Origin: Microbotryum silenes-acaulis
Taxonomy: Eukaryota > Basidiomycota > Microbotryomycetes > Microbotryales > Microbotryaceae
DNA length: 64,000 nt
NCBI GenBank assembly: GCA_003665825.1
Contig: QPFY01000003.1
Span: forward strand, 682,001 to 746,000
Direction of reading: 5' to 3'
The notes below the pieces were generated by a model. The model did no database searches and was not told the DNA's origin. It saw only the letters and a program-made list of their open reading frames with translations. The translations under genes were made by a program, and so were the position numbers. Shown one piece after another: positions 13,074-26,274 of this stretch. How positions within the stretch are numbered: the first letter of the stretch is position 1; each line of letters begins with the position of its first letter.

Positions 13074-13352
13074 TGCGCAGAAAGGTTTCTTCGCCCGCCC
13101 CCGTCGTTCGTTTGCCCCTCGTCTTTTTCTTCCGACTAGCATCTGCCTCTCATCTTTCCCGTGTCGTTTGTACTCGATGCGCTTGTAATAGCATGCAACC
13201 CTGTTGGTTGCTCGTCTCACCCATTCGAACCAGAAAGGATCGGGCGTCATTCAGACAAGCATGCAATTGACAGGACATCTTCGACTCTGGTGCTACGGAT
13301 ACGGTACAACAAAGCGCAGCAAATGGAAACGTAATGCACTTTCGACCTTGAA

Positions 13353-15367
13353 TTACCTCAGATACCTCTTCTCGCTTCTCCCTTTGATCGCTTCGGCCCT
13401 ACTCTCCTCCGCTTCTTCCTCCTCGACCTGCGCCGGTGTGGGCGGTAACCTTAACACCTCCCCTTCACCCAACGACAAGGCCAGATCCTCGGACTCGAAA
13501 AAGGGCTGTTCAAACTCGAACTCGTCGCCGTTGGCCCGCTGCGCCTCGCCGGTCTCGGCTGCCTCGAGCGCCTGGTGCAGTGCTTCGGCTTCGCGGGGCG
13601 CGCGCACTTTGCCCGTAAGGATGTCGCGTGGGGTGATGCCGGGCCAGAAGTACGCGTTCTCATTCTCCTCGTTGCGCGTGACGTAGATTTGCGCGACCGC
13701 CTCGACACCAGCATACATTCCTCGACTCCGGACTGCGGGTAGAATGGGGAGGAAGAGACATAGGGGTGTGGCGTGAGCAAACTCGAGCAATGTACGACGC
13801 TAGCTCGGTCGGATCAGGTCCGTTCCACGCACGGTAGCTTAGTATTGGCACTCGACTTTTCCCCGTTTCGGCGACCGCGCCAGCGCCATAGGGGCCAGCG
13901 GCGACACCGAGCTCAGCGCCGAGGGTAACAGTATCTGGCGAAGTGGCAAGGGACCGATCAGCATTCTGAAGAGTACGCGTGTGAAGCATGCTCTTCGTGA
14001 ACCTACGACCCATGAACGCGTCCAGCACTTCCGCAGTTCGAAGAACTGCTCGTACAGGCAGGCAAGCGCAGGATGTTCGGTCAGCGTGAGATACGTCGCT
14101 ATCGCCTCCTCCCTGGTGTCTGGTGACTGACTCAAGACAGCATCATATATGTCTACACCCAACATCAGCCCGAAACTGAGATTATTGGGGCTCATCGAGC
14201 TCGGGGCGGACCAACTTCCGTCCTCGAGGCGGGCAATCACCATTCCGGCCCCACCGGCGCCTCCCAGAGGAGCGATGCCGGAACGCATGCTGGTAAAGAT
14301 GGCAACCCCTTTGGCCTCCCGAATGACCTTGGCCGGGATTTTCCTGGGTTTGGAGAAACCTAAGTTAGAGTCAGTCTTGCCCACGCACCGACCGCACGGA
14401 GGGCAAGCGTAGGGCCCGGGGCCGCGAACGAACCTAATGACTTTCTTCTGCACCTTGCGAGGCGCTCCGGAAGCGGTTTTCGATTCCACGTCTACGGCAC
14501 CTTCGATCCCGTCGACGGTAAAGGACTGCAAAATCCTCGTCACTTTTTCCAACTCGGCCGTAAAGTCCCCCGTTACCGGATAGAACCGTTCCGAACCGGT
14601 CTGTGGAAGTGTCGATACCGATCGGGGCAGAGGGGTGGCGGGGGGGGGGGGGTCAGTTTTGGCCCGAACGCGCACGTGATCTCGAGCTTCCCGCGGCCGT
14701 TTCGCTCCGTGGTGATTGATGTGAACTCGAGTGCGCCACGAGCCGGACCGCAAGCGGCGTGTTTCTGACCTCTCAAAGCGACGCACGCCAGTGCTCCCTA
14801 CCCTTTCCACAAGCCTGTTGCCACCAACACCCGCAGAGCCGAGTCTCCGCTCCGGCATACGGATCAAGACAGCGTGCATCTGCTAAGCCGAACCTTCGCA
14901 ACTGCCGAAACTCTCTGCCTCGCGCGATCCGCCCGCGGCGCCCACGGCAGGAGGCATGTTCCTCGAAGAACAGCTCGATTCTGTAGCAGCGTGAAGTACC
15001 AAAAACTCACCGCCTCGGCCCAACCGTTCATCTTAACGCCGAGCCAATCTGACCAGGCGATGCCCTTTTCTAAGGCCACCGTCCCCTTCTGCTTGCCGTG
15101 GCGCGAGAACCAGCCCGACAAGCCTTCTTTCGTCGGCGGCATCGCATCGCTATATGGGGTGTAGGCCTTGGGCGGGTCGCGTACGAGGCGTTTGGGTGGT
15201 GGTGGGATCGGATCAAGGTGCAGGTTGGGGCTCGTCGGGTTCGAGTGGGAATTGGGATTCGGGCTCGAGCTTGGACTAGAGCTTGAGCAGGGAGGAGTGG
15301 GCACCAATCGGACCGCAGGCCGAGTCGCGACGCCGCCGTTCGCTTCACCACGACTGTCCATCGTCAT
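13353..15367 (-). CDS. SYLF-domain (Ysc84/SH3YL1-like) lipid-binding protein
   Basis: Member of the SYLF family, which binds phosphoinositides and, in yeast Ysc84, actin at endocytic sites. Exons: 15367-15011, 14600-14434, 14343-14132, 14045-14010, 13934-13833, 13732-13353; 417 residues. The domain runs from ERFYPVTGDF through KVIREAKGVAIFTSMRSG, GGAGGAGMVIARLEDGSWSAPS, LSFGLMLGVDIYDAV, TLGAELGVAAGPYGAG and RSRGMYAGVEAVAQIYV. The N-terminal ~65 residues are Ser/Pro/Asn-rich and there is no SH3 domain. Intron 1 is 410 nt, long for this window, and includes a run of about 13 C on the coding strand near 14640-14652. The fourth intron (13935-14009, donor GTCGTA) is exactly 75 nt and has no stop, so it could be retained. 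The tail is Glu-rich. Confidence 0.88.
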
Positions 15368-16151
15368 GTTGACTCGTTCGAATGGACTGTGGAGAGCGCG
15401 ATCTCGTTGTATTGAATCTGTCGTGAGCTTAAGACTGTGTCGGCGAGCTTGCAGGCGGCTGATGCGGGCGAATAAAGTTTAGGTCAAGTGTGGGCAGAAG
15501 CAGAGGTGGAGCTGCGCAGCACATCCGGGCCCGACACCGCTTCTCGCAGCCGCGACCTGCCGCGACGTGAAGCTCCGATAACAATGCCCGAACCGATGAC
15601 ATAATCTGACGCCAAGCGAGCGTCGGGCCAAGGGAGTCGGATCAGAGTCATCGTGGACGTGTATGACTTGCGCGATATTTGTCAAGACTAGTAAGTGCGT
15701 CACTCACTGTTTCAGTCGATCTGAGCTCACACATTTCCTTTGTTTGCAGCACCCAATTTGTGTTCAACATCGTCAGAAACCTACGGTCCGGCTAGTTGTA
15801 AGGCATTGGCCTGCGCGCCTCGGCGTGACACCGTTCCCGGTCGAGGGCGAGGCGCGCGGACGTGTAAACCATGCCTTGAAACGGCGGCGTCGACGTGCAT
15901 ATTTCATTGTCCATTCGTGATTGAAAGAAGGCCCCCATTAAAACCCAGTACAGCAAAAACCAAGAGAGAAAAAAAAGCCCAGCTATGACGGTAATTATGC
16001 ATATATACGAGTGGCCCAGTTCAAATCGGCTCGGTCGCGAGGGCCAAAAAAAAAGTGTCTGTAGGGGTCGTCCATCATGCCTAATGCTTCGTAGACATGA
16101 AAACGCCGAAGAGGCGATATGATATATAGTAGAAGAGGTATGTGTCCTCTC
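15368..16151. other. Intergenic region
   Basis: 784 bp between the start of the SYLF gene and the end of the DUF7729-like gene, both on the minus strand. It should hold one promoter and one 3' UTR. A-rich runs occur near 15968-15976 and 16046-16054. No gene seen. Confidence 0.35.
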
Positions 16152-18081
16152 CTAACGTAGAACGGGGTACAAAGAAGTCATCAAGACCACGAACAGCAAT
16201 AACGGCGACACCGATGCGGATGCCGACGACACATGTGGCGCAGCGGCGGATGTCGAAGCGACGGCGATCAGAGGCGCAAAGTTGGGACCACAAGCTAGTT
16301 CTGTTTGTGTACGGGCCCCACCATAGGTCTGACTGATCACGTAGGTCGAGTTGCGGGCATATTGGCTGATAGTGGCGGAAGCGGCAGCGGCGGACACAGA
16401 GGCAAGGCATCGGTTCGAGCTCATCAGCCTGCCGAACGAAGCGGCTTTCGGAACCCTTCACTTCTGACTCACGCATAGATATTCATAAGGCCCTGGGTAC
16501 AGGAGCCGCATTCGGGCACCGTTCCCGAGGGGAGGAAGGTCCCCTCGGGGAGATAATAATAGTACTGCGCCGAGGGGTCGGTGGCGACGTTGGCCTCGGC
16601 GAAGCAGTATTGCGCTGTGACGTTGTTGCGTTGGCAGCCGGCTTGGTACATCATCGCATAATTTTGGAATCCTTCGAGTGCTTCGAGGACGAGCGGGTTG
16701 CGCCGCGACAGGTCGTTGCCGCAGTTTCTGGCTTTGGCGAGCTGGCCAGCCAGTTGATTCATGAGCGTCGTGCAAGTGGCGACAGGAGCCGCACATGCCG
16801 CATCGAGTACAGTCGGCAGAAGTGCGAACGGTGACCGTGCGGCCATGAAGAACCCATTGGATGTGCTCATCAGAAGCGAGAAGGGGGTGCATGCGATACT
16901 GAGACATCCGGTAGGGCCAGATCCGACGCCGGAGACACGATCGAATCAGCGCCAGAACACCGAGTTGGGCCGCGCGGAAAAACATCGAGTGTACTCACAA
17001 AGCGGGGTTGGCGAGAAAGGTGCGAAAAAAAGAAGGGCATGCTGTGGAGGTAAAGTTGGTGCCGAGGGTGGCACTAAGGAAAATTTCAAGGTTTGCAAAG
17101 CCCCTCGTCAGTTCTGGAGCCGCAGTCTTCCGTGTTGGGAGAGATCGAGGTGGTGTGGTCTGTTCTACGGCACCACATAAGGCTACGCAGTGAAACTCAC
17201 TCGAAAGCTTGTGGGAGCGTGTAATTGCTGGGAACACTAGTCGAGGTTGATACCGCAGCGAATGTCGTCGACGACGGGGTCGAGGTCGAGGTCGACGCCG
17301 ACGCCGCGGACGTCGTCGCTAATAAGGCCGTACTGGAGGCGGAGGGGTTGTTCGTAGTCTACACACCCAGACAGCGCAAAAAAATCCACAACAGTTGGTC
17401 AGACCTCCAAGGTGTCGTCTACACATTCGTTCGTTCAATGAGACCTACGACCGCTGGTGCCGCTGTGGGCGTGCTCTTCGACGACTTGACTGCTCTCGGG
17501 ACGAGCACTTGCGCAGGAGCCAGGGCGCCGTCGCTCGAGCGCGTGACACAGGAGGAGGCAGCCGATATTGGTTTGTAGAGGTGGCGCAAGTCGACTATCG
17601 ACTTGGCAGGTGCGAAGATAGCTAGCTTGTTGGGTACGGGGGGGTATTGCTCCGACGCTGATGTTCCGGGCGGCGACAGTCCCTTCGGCCGGTCGACCCC
17701 TATCGGCCGATGGGGCAGAGCGAACCCTTCGGCATCGGGGTCAGGCTTTCTCACGATCAACGCTCTGGGGCTAATCCCACTTGCATGGGCCAAGCCTCTC
17801 ACGGGTAGAACGGCGGCAGACACGACCACGAGCGAGGTCGAGAAGGAGAGGGCCACCAAAGTGACGAGGCAACGGCGGCACCTGCTGCTCGGACCGCGCG
17901 GGGCGGGGCGTGCTTGCGGCTCGGTCCCCGAAATTGACACTGCAGTCGAGGGCGGCACGGAGGCGCCATCACGGCGCCGTTGGCGACGAGTAGCTTGACG
18001 GTCCATGGTGGCAGGCTGAGCCGTCGGCAGATCGGGGTCGACGCGTGGCCGAGATGGTCCAGCTATAGCGTTCACGACCAT
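16152..18081 (-). CDS. DUF7729-type putative cell-surface protein
   Basis: Fungal protein of a family I recall as DUF7729; function unknown. Exons: 18081-17449, 17358-17201, 17073-16999, 16898-16473, 16365-16152; 501 residues. A hydrophobic segment at about residues 70-93 (LVTLVALSFSTSLVVVSAAVL) could be a signal anchor. A Ser/Thr-rich spacer follows. The conserved domain reads ATLGTNFTSTACPSFF, SLLMSTSNGFFMAARS, VLDAACAAPVATCTTLMN, YYYYLPEGTFLPSGTVPECG and LACGPNFAPL, with regularly spaced Cys. The C-terminus is hydrophobic (SPLLLFVVLMTSLYPVL), which suggests GPI attachment. The start is uncertain: the frame opens upstream of 18081 with only a GTG, and an upstream non-coding exon is possible. 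The last intron could instead use an acceptor at 16429. Confidence 0.75.
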
Positions 18082-21000
18082 TCTCGTGATGTCTTGTCTC
18101 GTGGTCGTGAGCCTGGCAGTGAGCCGGGATCGTCGCCTTGCGGGGGCTCCAACTTGCTCCCTTTCCACGTTTCAAGCCGCTTCGACTAGTCGTCGATCCG
18201 AAGCTCCACCGAGTGGGCTCGGCCGGGCGGGTTCCAAGGCTGGCTGGGCGCCGGCGTTCTGTGTAGTCCGGCCCCAACTTCGGCGTTCGCCGTCGACTGT
18301 CGTTCGACCGACGACTGGACTTGCCCCTGTCGTAGGACGGATGATGTCTGGAAGCGTTGTGGCCAATGCTGTGGGTAGCTGTGGTCGAAGAGTAGACACG
18401 CAGAGACCAGTTGCGTATAAGGAGGTAAGGTAGGCAGGTGGGGGACCGACTTTAGATCGCGTGCAGGCCGCGAAGGTTCTGGTCGCACGCCTCGAGACGA
18501 TGGTCCCGGGGGTCCATCGCTACCAATCGATCAAGGCACCACTCAGCATCGAACTTCGCGAGACCTCGCTGCTGACCGGAGTCGAGGCTTTTGGACTCAG
18601 ATCCTGCAATAGGCTCGTCGGCCTCCTTACTCCACCTACCTACTACTACCTCCCTCGTTGTATCCACTCGCCGGGGTAAGCTGTGCTACACAGGTGTAGG
18701 CACCCACTGGGCGACCGGGTTTCTCCTCGGTTCTCGTGCATCTCATGTGTGATCAGTTTCAAGTGCCTTCAAATGACAAGCGTTTGGTTGCCCATGTCAG
18801 AGAGTATATTACTGTTTCATCCCACTTGGATTCCCGAATATGATTAGTTACTAGGTGTTGCTATTGGTCGCCTCGCGCGCCTTGAGCCTGCCTCGCGCGC
18901 GCTTCCGTAGCCCTTCTCTCCTTTCTCCAACTATCTTTACTATCATCTTCGGCTTTCATACTTACGTATCTCGTGCCTGGGCTTCAGGGTTCTAAAAGCT
19001 CAGCTCTGTTGAGGGCGCCCGCCTGGGTCTCAGCTAGATCGCTTATTCCCGTGCGTGGCCTCTGCACACCAGAAGTGTCTCATCCGACGCCTCTCAATAT
19101 TCCTCCAAACTTTCAACCGGTTCCGCGGGGGCTTCAGCAAACGATGGAACCGGCGAAGCGAAGGAGCGGTTACTCAAACAGCCGGCATCGACACTTACCC
19201 TCTCGATCTTGCAAAGTCCGACCAATTTCTATCCACGAAGTTTTTTTGCTCGAGCCGATCGATCAATAGGCGGCCGGCCGGGGCACAATCATAAAAGCGA
19301 CAGACTGGCGCAGTTCTTGTGAGCAGCTGAGGCGCCTGGATGGTGAGGAGATGGAAAAAAGGATCGCCCGTGGATCTTTTTCCAGGTTGAGCGATTGTTG
19401 GTGCCCTCATTCGCCCCATGCCATGCTCGATGAAGGCGAACTACCCAGCTCCGTCGTGTGTCTGACAATACACGCGGCGCCGAACTCCGATCCCAGCAAC
19501 GCGCATGAAAATTGGGTTCGCGTCGGCACCAGAGAGATTATTGGTAGCAGTTCTCGCTTGAAGGCTTCGCACCCCAGAATTCTGCATGGGCCGACCGGGG
19601 ATGTGGATCGCAGTGCCCGGAGGTATCAAGCCCCTATCAGATAGCCGACTGCCCCTCGCTCGCTGCCACTCGGACGGGCCGAGACTATCCCACACAAGTA
19701 CTGGTCGAAACTGTGTGCCGAAAGCTGACGAGAGGGAGGGCAATTATCTCTTCTCCCGATGATTCTACATCATGTCCAAAGCTGACATGTCACGAGCCCC
19801 TGGCACGACCGCTTGCGGCGCCCGGACAAAGGCCACGAAGTCTAATGGCTAACATGCGTGTGGGTGCATGAGCCTGCATCATGCTGCCTGGTCGAGCACT
19901 TGCATTGTAGTGGCAGAGCAAGGTCCTGTAAACCCACCACAGCATGTGCAGGAGCCTTAATCCACGGCGCTAGTAAAATTCTCACCCCCGCAATCCTGCA
20001 AGTACCTTCGCGATAGACCCGACTCGAGGCGAAACTGGATTCCTTCGACCGCTTCCACTCTCTCGGGCAGAGTATGTGCGGCACGAAAGAGCGAGCTACT
20101 ATTGCAGATAGTTGGAAAAACGATATGTCGAATTAACTCCCTCTCAAACCTCCATGCAATTCTTCTTGGTTGGGTGTTGGCTGGAGGCGGGGTGGCAACC
20201 TCAGAGTGAACACTGGGGTTCTCGGGTTGGTGTTTCGTGCGACACAGATTTGCAGAGGTGTTGATTCGAAGGAGTATGAAGTATTTTTAGTAAGGGCGGA
20301 CGGACGTGACGTCTGGCCGAGTGTCCAGAAGCAACTGTAATGTCAGCTGCTGTCGAGTGTGCCTGCCCACTGCCCACCCCACCTTGGCGTCGGCGACACC
20401 GTCAGCTGCCTGCGCCCGGCAGTGCCTCGATGTGCAAGGATACCAATTTAACGGCTACATCATTGTATCGTACCGGAGGAGGCATTGCGGGTTTAAGATG
20501 TTTTTTTTTCTTTTTTTTTCTTCCTTATTTCTGGATCTAAGTCCGACCGCGCCGGCCCCCATTGGCTCCTCGCCGAAAGGGAGAGAGGTCTTTCTTCGTT
20601 CGGGCTTCGCGCCGATGAGTCACTCGGAGGGACGGATGCGGGATGTCGAGAGGCGTGGTTGAGGAACTCGACGAACATCCACTTGCACCCACCGAATCGA
20701 TGCGAAATGTGACGAAGTCTCCCCACAGCTTGTGCGGACATCTCACGGCAGAATTCAAGTTGAGCTGAGTCGCCGAACAGCAGTTATCCGAGGTCATGTG
20801 CGCCCGTCACGAGCTTGCGAGCCTAGTTCACACCCTAGTAACACCAGCTGTCCTGGGCACGGAGAAGAACAACTTAACCGACAGTCAAATAAATCACAGG
20901 TTGCTTGCAGTGATGTCTGCCGTGCCCTGGTTCTCGGGAGGCTTTATATGACATCCGTCTCCCATCTGTGATGGGAGTGGGTCCACCAAACTCTGCGATA

Positions 21001-21715
21001 ATCTCGATGCATCAAACTCCTCAGACCGTTGCGTCAGGGTTCCAAACGAGCGATGATGATGAGTAAGTACACGTCCTACCCACCCCACTGTACTCTGATC
21101 CACCCGGTGTGACGCATTACGTCATCGCATCCGCATTCACGCGGCATCGGTAGCTGACTCGGACCTTGCGTGCGACGTTGGCGTCTCGACCTTCCTCCCC
21201 CTCACATCCCCTCAAGCGGCGGACTGTGATATGTCACTCAGCTCACCAGGCCGGCGACGTTTTCAATCCATCTTACCTCAAAAAAAAATCCTGCAACCAT
21301 CGATGCGAGTGTGACCTTCCACTTCGTGGGTGTTCTAGCTGGCCCAGCGTGCGCCAAGTTGGCAATCGGGAAGCGTTCCAGCGCTGACCATAAAGTGCCT
21401 TGCCCGCCAGAAACCCGACCGATCTCGTCAAGGGGGACCCATTTGCAACATGGATGGGATCGTATGGGAAGACGGGAGGGAGTGGCGGGGACACTATGTC
21501 CCATGGAGGAGAAGCGGTCCCCTTTGCTTTGATTTCGGCGAGGGCAAGTTTGCGGGCCAAATGCAATGCGATGCGATTGCAGATGAAGAGATATGCAGTA
21601 CTAATGAAGGATGAAGGATGACTCCCGAGGCGATACAAATACAGACCGTGGGGCTTGGGTCGAATCACAACCATCCGCGGGTCAGAGCAGGCGAATGAAA
21701 AATGCGTACGACTCT
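18082..21715. other. Gene-poor 3.6 kb interval
   Basis: No frame here gives a recognisable or domain-like protein on either strand. Codon use in the short frames is unstructured. It contains a T-rich run with C interruptions at 20498-20522 and a repeated CTCGCGCGC motif near 18882-18904. It must include the promoter of the DUF7729-like gene and the 3' UTR of the HECT-like gene. I saw no tRNA or LTR in it. Confidence 0.35.
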
Positions 21716-24700
21716 CTACAGGCGCTCGAGAAAGCCAACCTCGAGTTGACCCCAGTGGCGCTTGTCGGAAGGGTAGATGGACGAACTAGCGCGCAACAAG
21801 TCGGTCAGTCGAGTGATGACAGATGAGGGGTACTGTGTTCGTTCGCAGGTCGACATTGGCGATGCAATAAATTCTTGACTGCGTGCGATGCAGACAGTGG
21901 AGGGGGGGAAGTGTCGAGCGACGCAGGTCAGTAGGTTCAAACAATGAGGCTAGATCACGCCAGGTCTCCTTCCAAGCGTACCATTTTTCGTCCGTTTCGT
22001 TTTCCACGACAATGTAGAATATCTTGACGGCATTCATCGAGCGTCGTGTGGCCGGCTCGGTGCCAGAGACGGCCCCGCTTGGCTGGCGGAAGCTGTCTTC
22101 CAGCACTTCGACCGCAGGTGTTGTCATGACCGAAAAGGACAACCTGACCGAAGGATTGAAGAGCCAGAGCTGGACAAGGGAAACACATCCGGAGACAAAA
22201 TTGAACTATAGTACGGGTATAGCCAGCGCGAGCAAAGGGAACGACTGGACTCACCAATAGTCGGGCCTTATCGTGCTCACGATCCTCGACGATGAGTCGA
22301 TGGCAAGCGTGCGCCTGCGCCAATTCGAGCAGCTCGGCGGTGATTTGGCTCGCCAGACTGTAACGACGCGCGTCCTTAAGTGGCGAGCCGGGAATCCTGA
22401 GTGAGAGCGGGTACGTAGCGAATTTGAGTAAGCGGAAACATTTTGTCGAGGTGTCCGAAGCTTGCGCGGGCGAGACTTCGAAGCCTATCATGGACGAACA
22501 CGAGTCGCACTGCGCAGGATACAGCGGGTCGCCGTTCTCCGTCCGTTCGAGCTGGGAATATAGGCAGGGAGACAACGGGCTGGGCGTCAGCTCGAATCGT
22601 TCGGGGCGGGACCGAGTGATGGGCTAGGGCTCGGCAAATGTGACCTCAAGTGTAGCCTTCCGTGCAGAGAGCTGAGGCAGGCAGGGTTGTTCAGAGGTCG
22701 CTTGTAACAGTCGATTTGGGACAGAGTGTATCAGTCCGCCCTCCCTAGAGATAATCAGCCCGGGACATCAACGCTCGCCACCTTCCGCAGTTCCCCCCAA
22801 GAAGGGCCCCAGCAGACAGGAATGCGAAAAGCGTCATCAAAGGGCAAAGGAGGTGGACTTTCTTTTACGTCCGATGTGAATGGAAAGAGAGGAAGGCGAG
22901 GAAACGATAAAGGGCATATGGCGAGCCAGAGTGTACGCCCGTCAATGTGATAAAGCCGGACTCACCTCGTCAGCAAATGGCATCCGGTGCCAATTTTTCG
23001 CGAGCGCTCGGTCGAACAAGAGATAGCTCGACCCGACCAACCCTTCGCCTGCACGGGGTTGGATACCTTTGCCCTTGGCGATCAGATCGTCCGAGAGGGT
23101 CTGGTCTTGGTGGCACATCCAAGCGTCGAGCAACTCGGCCCAGTGCTCGCTCGGCAGCGCATTGTACTTCGTGATGGCCGAGGCGTCGACGACTTCCGAG
23201 TGGCACGTCGAGCACGCGAAGGAGCGGGGAAGCGATTCGCGCAGCTCGGCCGTCGACAGCGGCGTATGGATCTCGAGGTCGGGTCGGGACCGAGTCGGCT
23301 CAAACGCCACAAGCTTGACTTCAAAGTAAGAACCACGAGGCGTGACGGGCGCGACTTGGGTCGCAACGCGCGAGGGCAGTACGATCCGGGATGGCTCTCC
23401 ACCGATCGTCGGCCCGACGAGGATGCTTTCGCCCTCCACGGACTTGACCTCCCATTCCTGCCGCGCCGAGCCAGGCGAGCGGGGCCAGAACGACACGACG
23501 AGCGACCCCAGGTTGCGGGCTTCCTCGACAAGATAGTCGATGACCGGAGGGGCAGGGGCGTCAAAGGGGCCTACGGGGCGCCTCAGTGCGTTCCCCAGGC
23601 CCAGCACGCCCAGCCCTGTCGACTCGACGGACGCTCGCCTCGACATGGGCGACGACGGCGTCGCCTCCGAGGGAGAGTTTATCCGAGAATCGTGGGACGG
23701 CCGTCGGGATGCCGAAGGGGAGCCAGGGCGCTTGAACATGCCCAAGCGCAGAGTCGAGAACCGCTTTTTCAGCGAACCTCCGTCGACGGGGAGCGAGCCG
23801 TCAAGTGAATAGTCGGCCGGGGAGAGACTGCCGGTAGGCGGAGGACCGGGGAAAATCTCGACCGGATAGTGCGACGGGAGTACCGCATCCTGCGACGCAA
23901 GTCGACCTTTACCAGTGTGCTGGAGGATGAACTCCCTTCGTGCAGCCTCGTTCAGATCCGACGGAACAAAGGGCGAAGAAGGTTTGACGACTTCTCGCTG
24001 CTCGCCACCGTTGACGTCGACCCGTTGGTCGGTTAGCGTGCGGGAGGCCGCCCTGTTGATTTGGTCGATGAGCTTATCGAGCATCACTTCTTGTATCCTC
24101 TGGTTCCGTGCGGCCTTTTCGCCGGGATCCTCGTCCGCCGAGGGGACGGACACGGCGCGCTGGTCGTCCAGACGGCCTTTGGACAAACGCTCGATCGCGT
24201 TGCCCAGTTTGGCGAGCTGCCGCTCCCGGAGGCCTCGCCTGTCAGGCTCGACGCGTTGATTGGCGAGTTGCGGCGAGACGGCGTAGAGGCGCTCGATGGC
24301 GTGCGAGACCGAATCGAGGTCGCGTTGCCTTTTTTCGTTGCTGCGGTGCGAAGCTTGATGCGTCAGCGGCGCGGCTTCGCATTCGTTGTGGCGCTCGACC
24401 TTGCAGTCGACGACGTGATCAGCAAAGTAGGACGGTGGCAACTGGGGATGCTCGAGCTCTACGAGACTCGGGTCGTGCGAGTACGAAGGGAGATCGCCGG
24501 TGACGCCCGCGACCGAGAGGGCAAACATGGTCGAGGACCGTAGTGACGCATAAGCGTTTATGTGCGCAAATTGGCCCTCCCGGGCGCACGAGATGAAACT
24601 TTGATCCTCTGCAAATATTGCGTCGGCTTCGGCCCTTTCCCGACACAATGCTCGCACCCGCTCGGATAGATCGTCGATGCGACCCCACAGCAGGTCCCGC

Positions 24701-25916
24701 TCGGCTCGCTCAACCTCCCTTGCCGCTCCAAAGACCGACGAAAGTGCGTGTGCAGCATCGTGCAACGAACCCTCGTTCTTGCTCTGCTGCAACGCCTTGG
24801 CCTCGCGTTCAAGTCGCTGGTACACGTTCGCCGAGTAGACGCTCGAGGCCGACAGCTCTGCTCCCCGGTCCGTCGTCAACGACACCGATGCGGAAGCTGG
24901 CCCAGGCGCGGGCTGGGTAGGTAGGGGTACTGGGGCAACGAAGGTGTGGCCAACGTGAACGAGTCGTTCGATGCTGACAATCAAGGCGCCCAGGTTGTGA
25001 GCGAGTTGGGCATCGGTCGGTGGAAGCGCTGGCGCGAGCCGATCGATCCGGGCCTGTAACTCAGTAGCCAGGGCGAGACGGTTCACGGGCGTTGACGTGA
25101 TTTCGATCTCGGGAAGACAAGAGCCCGTCGAGGACAGGACATGACTCTGACCGTCGACGTTGGCATCCTCCCGAGAACGAACGATCGCCTGGGCCCTCAG
25201 GCCGTTGATGAGGTGGGCGAGCAGCTCGTCTTCGGCCTGAGCGGCCGGGGCTGTGAGGGCTTGAGGGGGGGAAAGTCCCGAACCCGGTCCGGTCGCGTCT
25301 TGCGCTAACAAGATGAAAGCATCGGTAGGCGCGTTTGCTCTTGACGTAGATGCGATGGGGATCGAGTCCATCAGCTGCGTCGCTTGTGATGTTGTTAGCT
25401 CGTCAGAGCGAGGACGGAGAAGCGGTTGGAGCAAGCCCTGCAGTGCCGACAGGAACGCGAGCTTGGCGGCGCCGAGTTGACCAAAAGACTCCTGCAGGAA
25501 GGATCGAGTTTATATGCGTGTATGAGTGTGAGGGCATTTGCTGCGCGAGAGCCGCTACAATTACTCACCTCTGACACCGCGGTAGGCGTTCCCAGCAACG
25601 GTGCGCCACGGCCGATCGCCTTCGGCGGCAGTGGGGGTGGTAAAGCTGAGCTGGTTATGGCAGTCGCCGTCCGAGCACCAGAAAAAAGTCGTTCCTGCCC
25701 TAATTCGATAAGATCAAGCTCGTCATGGCCGTGCATGGACAGAAGTGACCGGTCGGCGCTCGATGCGGTGGGGAAACGTAGCGCGCCTTCGCGGTCCAGG
25801 TCGGCCGCGATCGGCGCTCGTGGTACAGCGAACGGGTCGAACGAAGCTTGGAGCTGACTGGTGGAGTGGCTGCCATCGTTTGTCACCGAAGACCGCGGCC
25901 TCTCGAGCGTGGCCAT
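21716..25916 (-). CDS. HECT-like E3 ubiquitin ligase (UBE3D/Ipa1 type) with long N-terminal extension
   Basis: The C-terminal third matches the HECT-like E2-binding E3 family (human UBE3D, yeast Ipa1). Exons: 25916-25569, 25491-22966, 22551-22255, 22169-21982, 21878-21716; 1173 residues. Diagnostic parts are FACSTCHSEVVD, YNALPSEHWAELLDAWMCHQD, GLVGSSYLLFDRALAKNWH, the second Cys pair in YPAQCDSCSSMIG, LLLWLFNPSVRLS and the terminal HWGQLEVGFLERL. Typical family members are about 400 residues. Here roughly 750 residues precede the domain, with Ala/Arg/Glu-rich helical and probably coiled-coil stretches and a Ser/Pro/Arg linker. The third intron is 414 nt. Another in-frame ATG exists at 26060. 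I cannot tell from sequence alone whether the extension is one natural gene or a mis-joined neighbour, but exon 2 is a single open frame across the boundary. Confidence 0.8.
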
Positions 25917-26274
25917 GCCTGGTGGGGAGCTGCCGTGACGGTAGACCGTCGCAAGGAAGGCTTTCTCAGAGAACAAAGGGTGCGCTCCGAGGCGAAGGAC
26001 GGCGGTGGGGGCTTGGCTGCCACCCCGGACCGCCCAAGACCACCTCGCAGACGGCGACATGTCACGTGCGCCATCCGGGCCATGGATTCGGCCTTCGATG
26101 CCAACCGCCAACCTGCCAATGGCCGGTCGATTCTGCACGGGGCAATTTCAGGCAGTATACTCGCCTGCCTGCAAAATTGATAATCAGTGAAGTCGATAAT
26201 CCCTAGTCGATAATCCCTGAAGCTCTCTAGCTGAAGGTTTGTTCAACGAAAATTAGAGGCCGACCAGGAGCAAG
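25917..26274. other. Short interval upstream of the HECT-like gene, up to the copia LTR
   Basis: 358 bp. The frame of exon 1 of the HECT-like gene stays open into it, so part may be coding if the ATG at 26060 is used. Imperfect repeats of TGATAATCCCTGA type lie at about 26179-26222. The left LTR begins immediately after. Confidence 0.3.

Noticed and set aside
18082..21715. Several 70-130-codon frames as genes
   Set aside because: None has conserved motifs, splice support or biased composition; all fit chance frames in GC-rich DNA.
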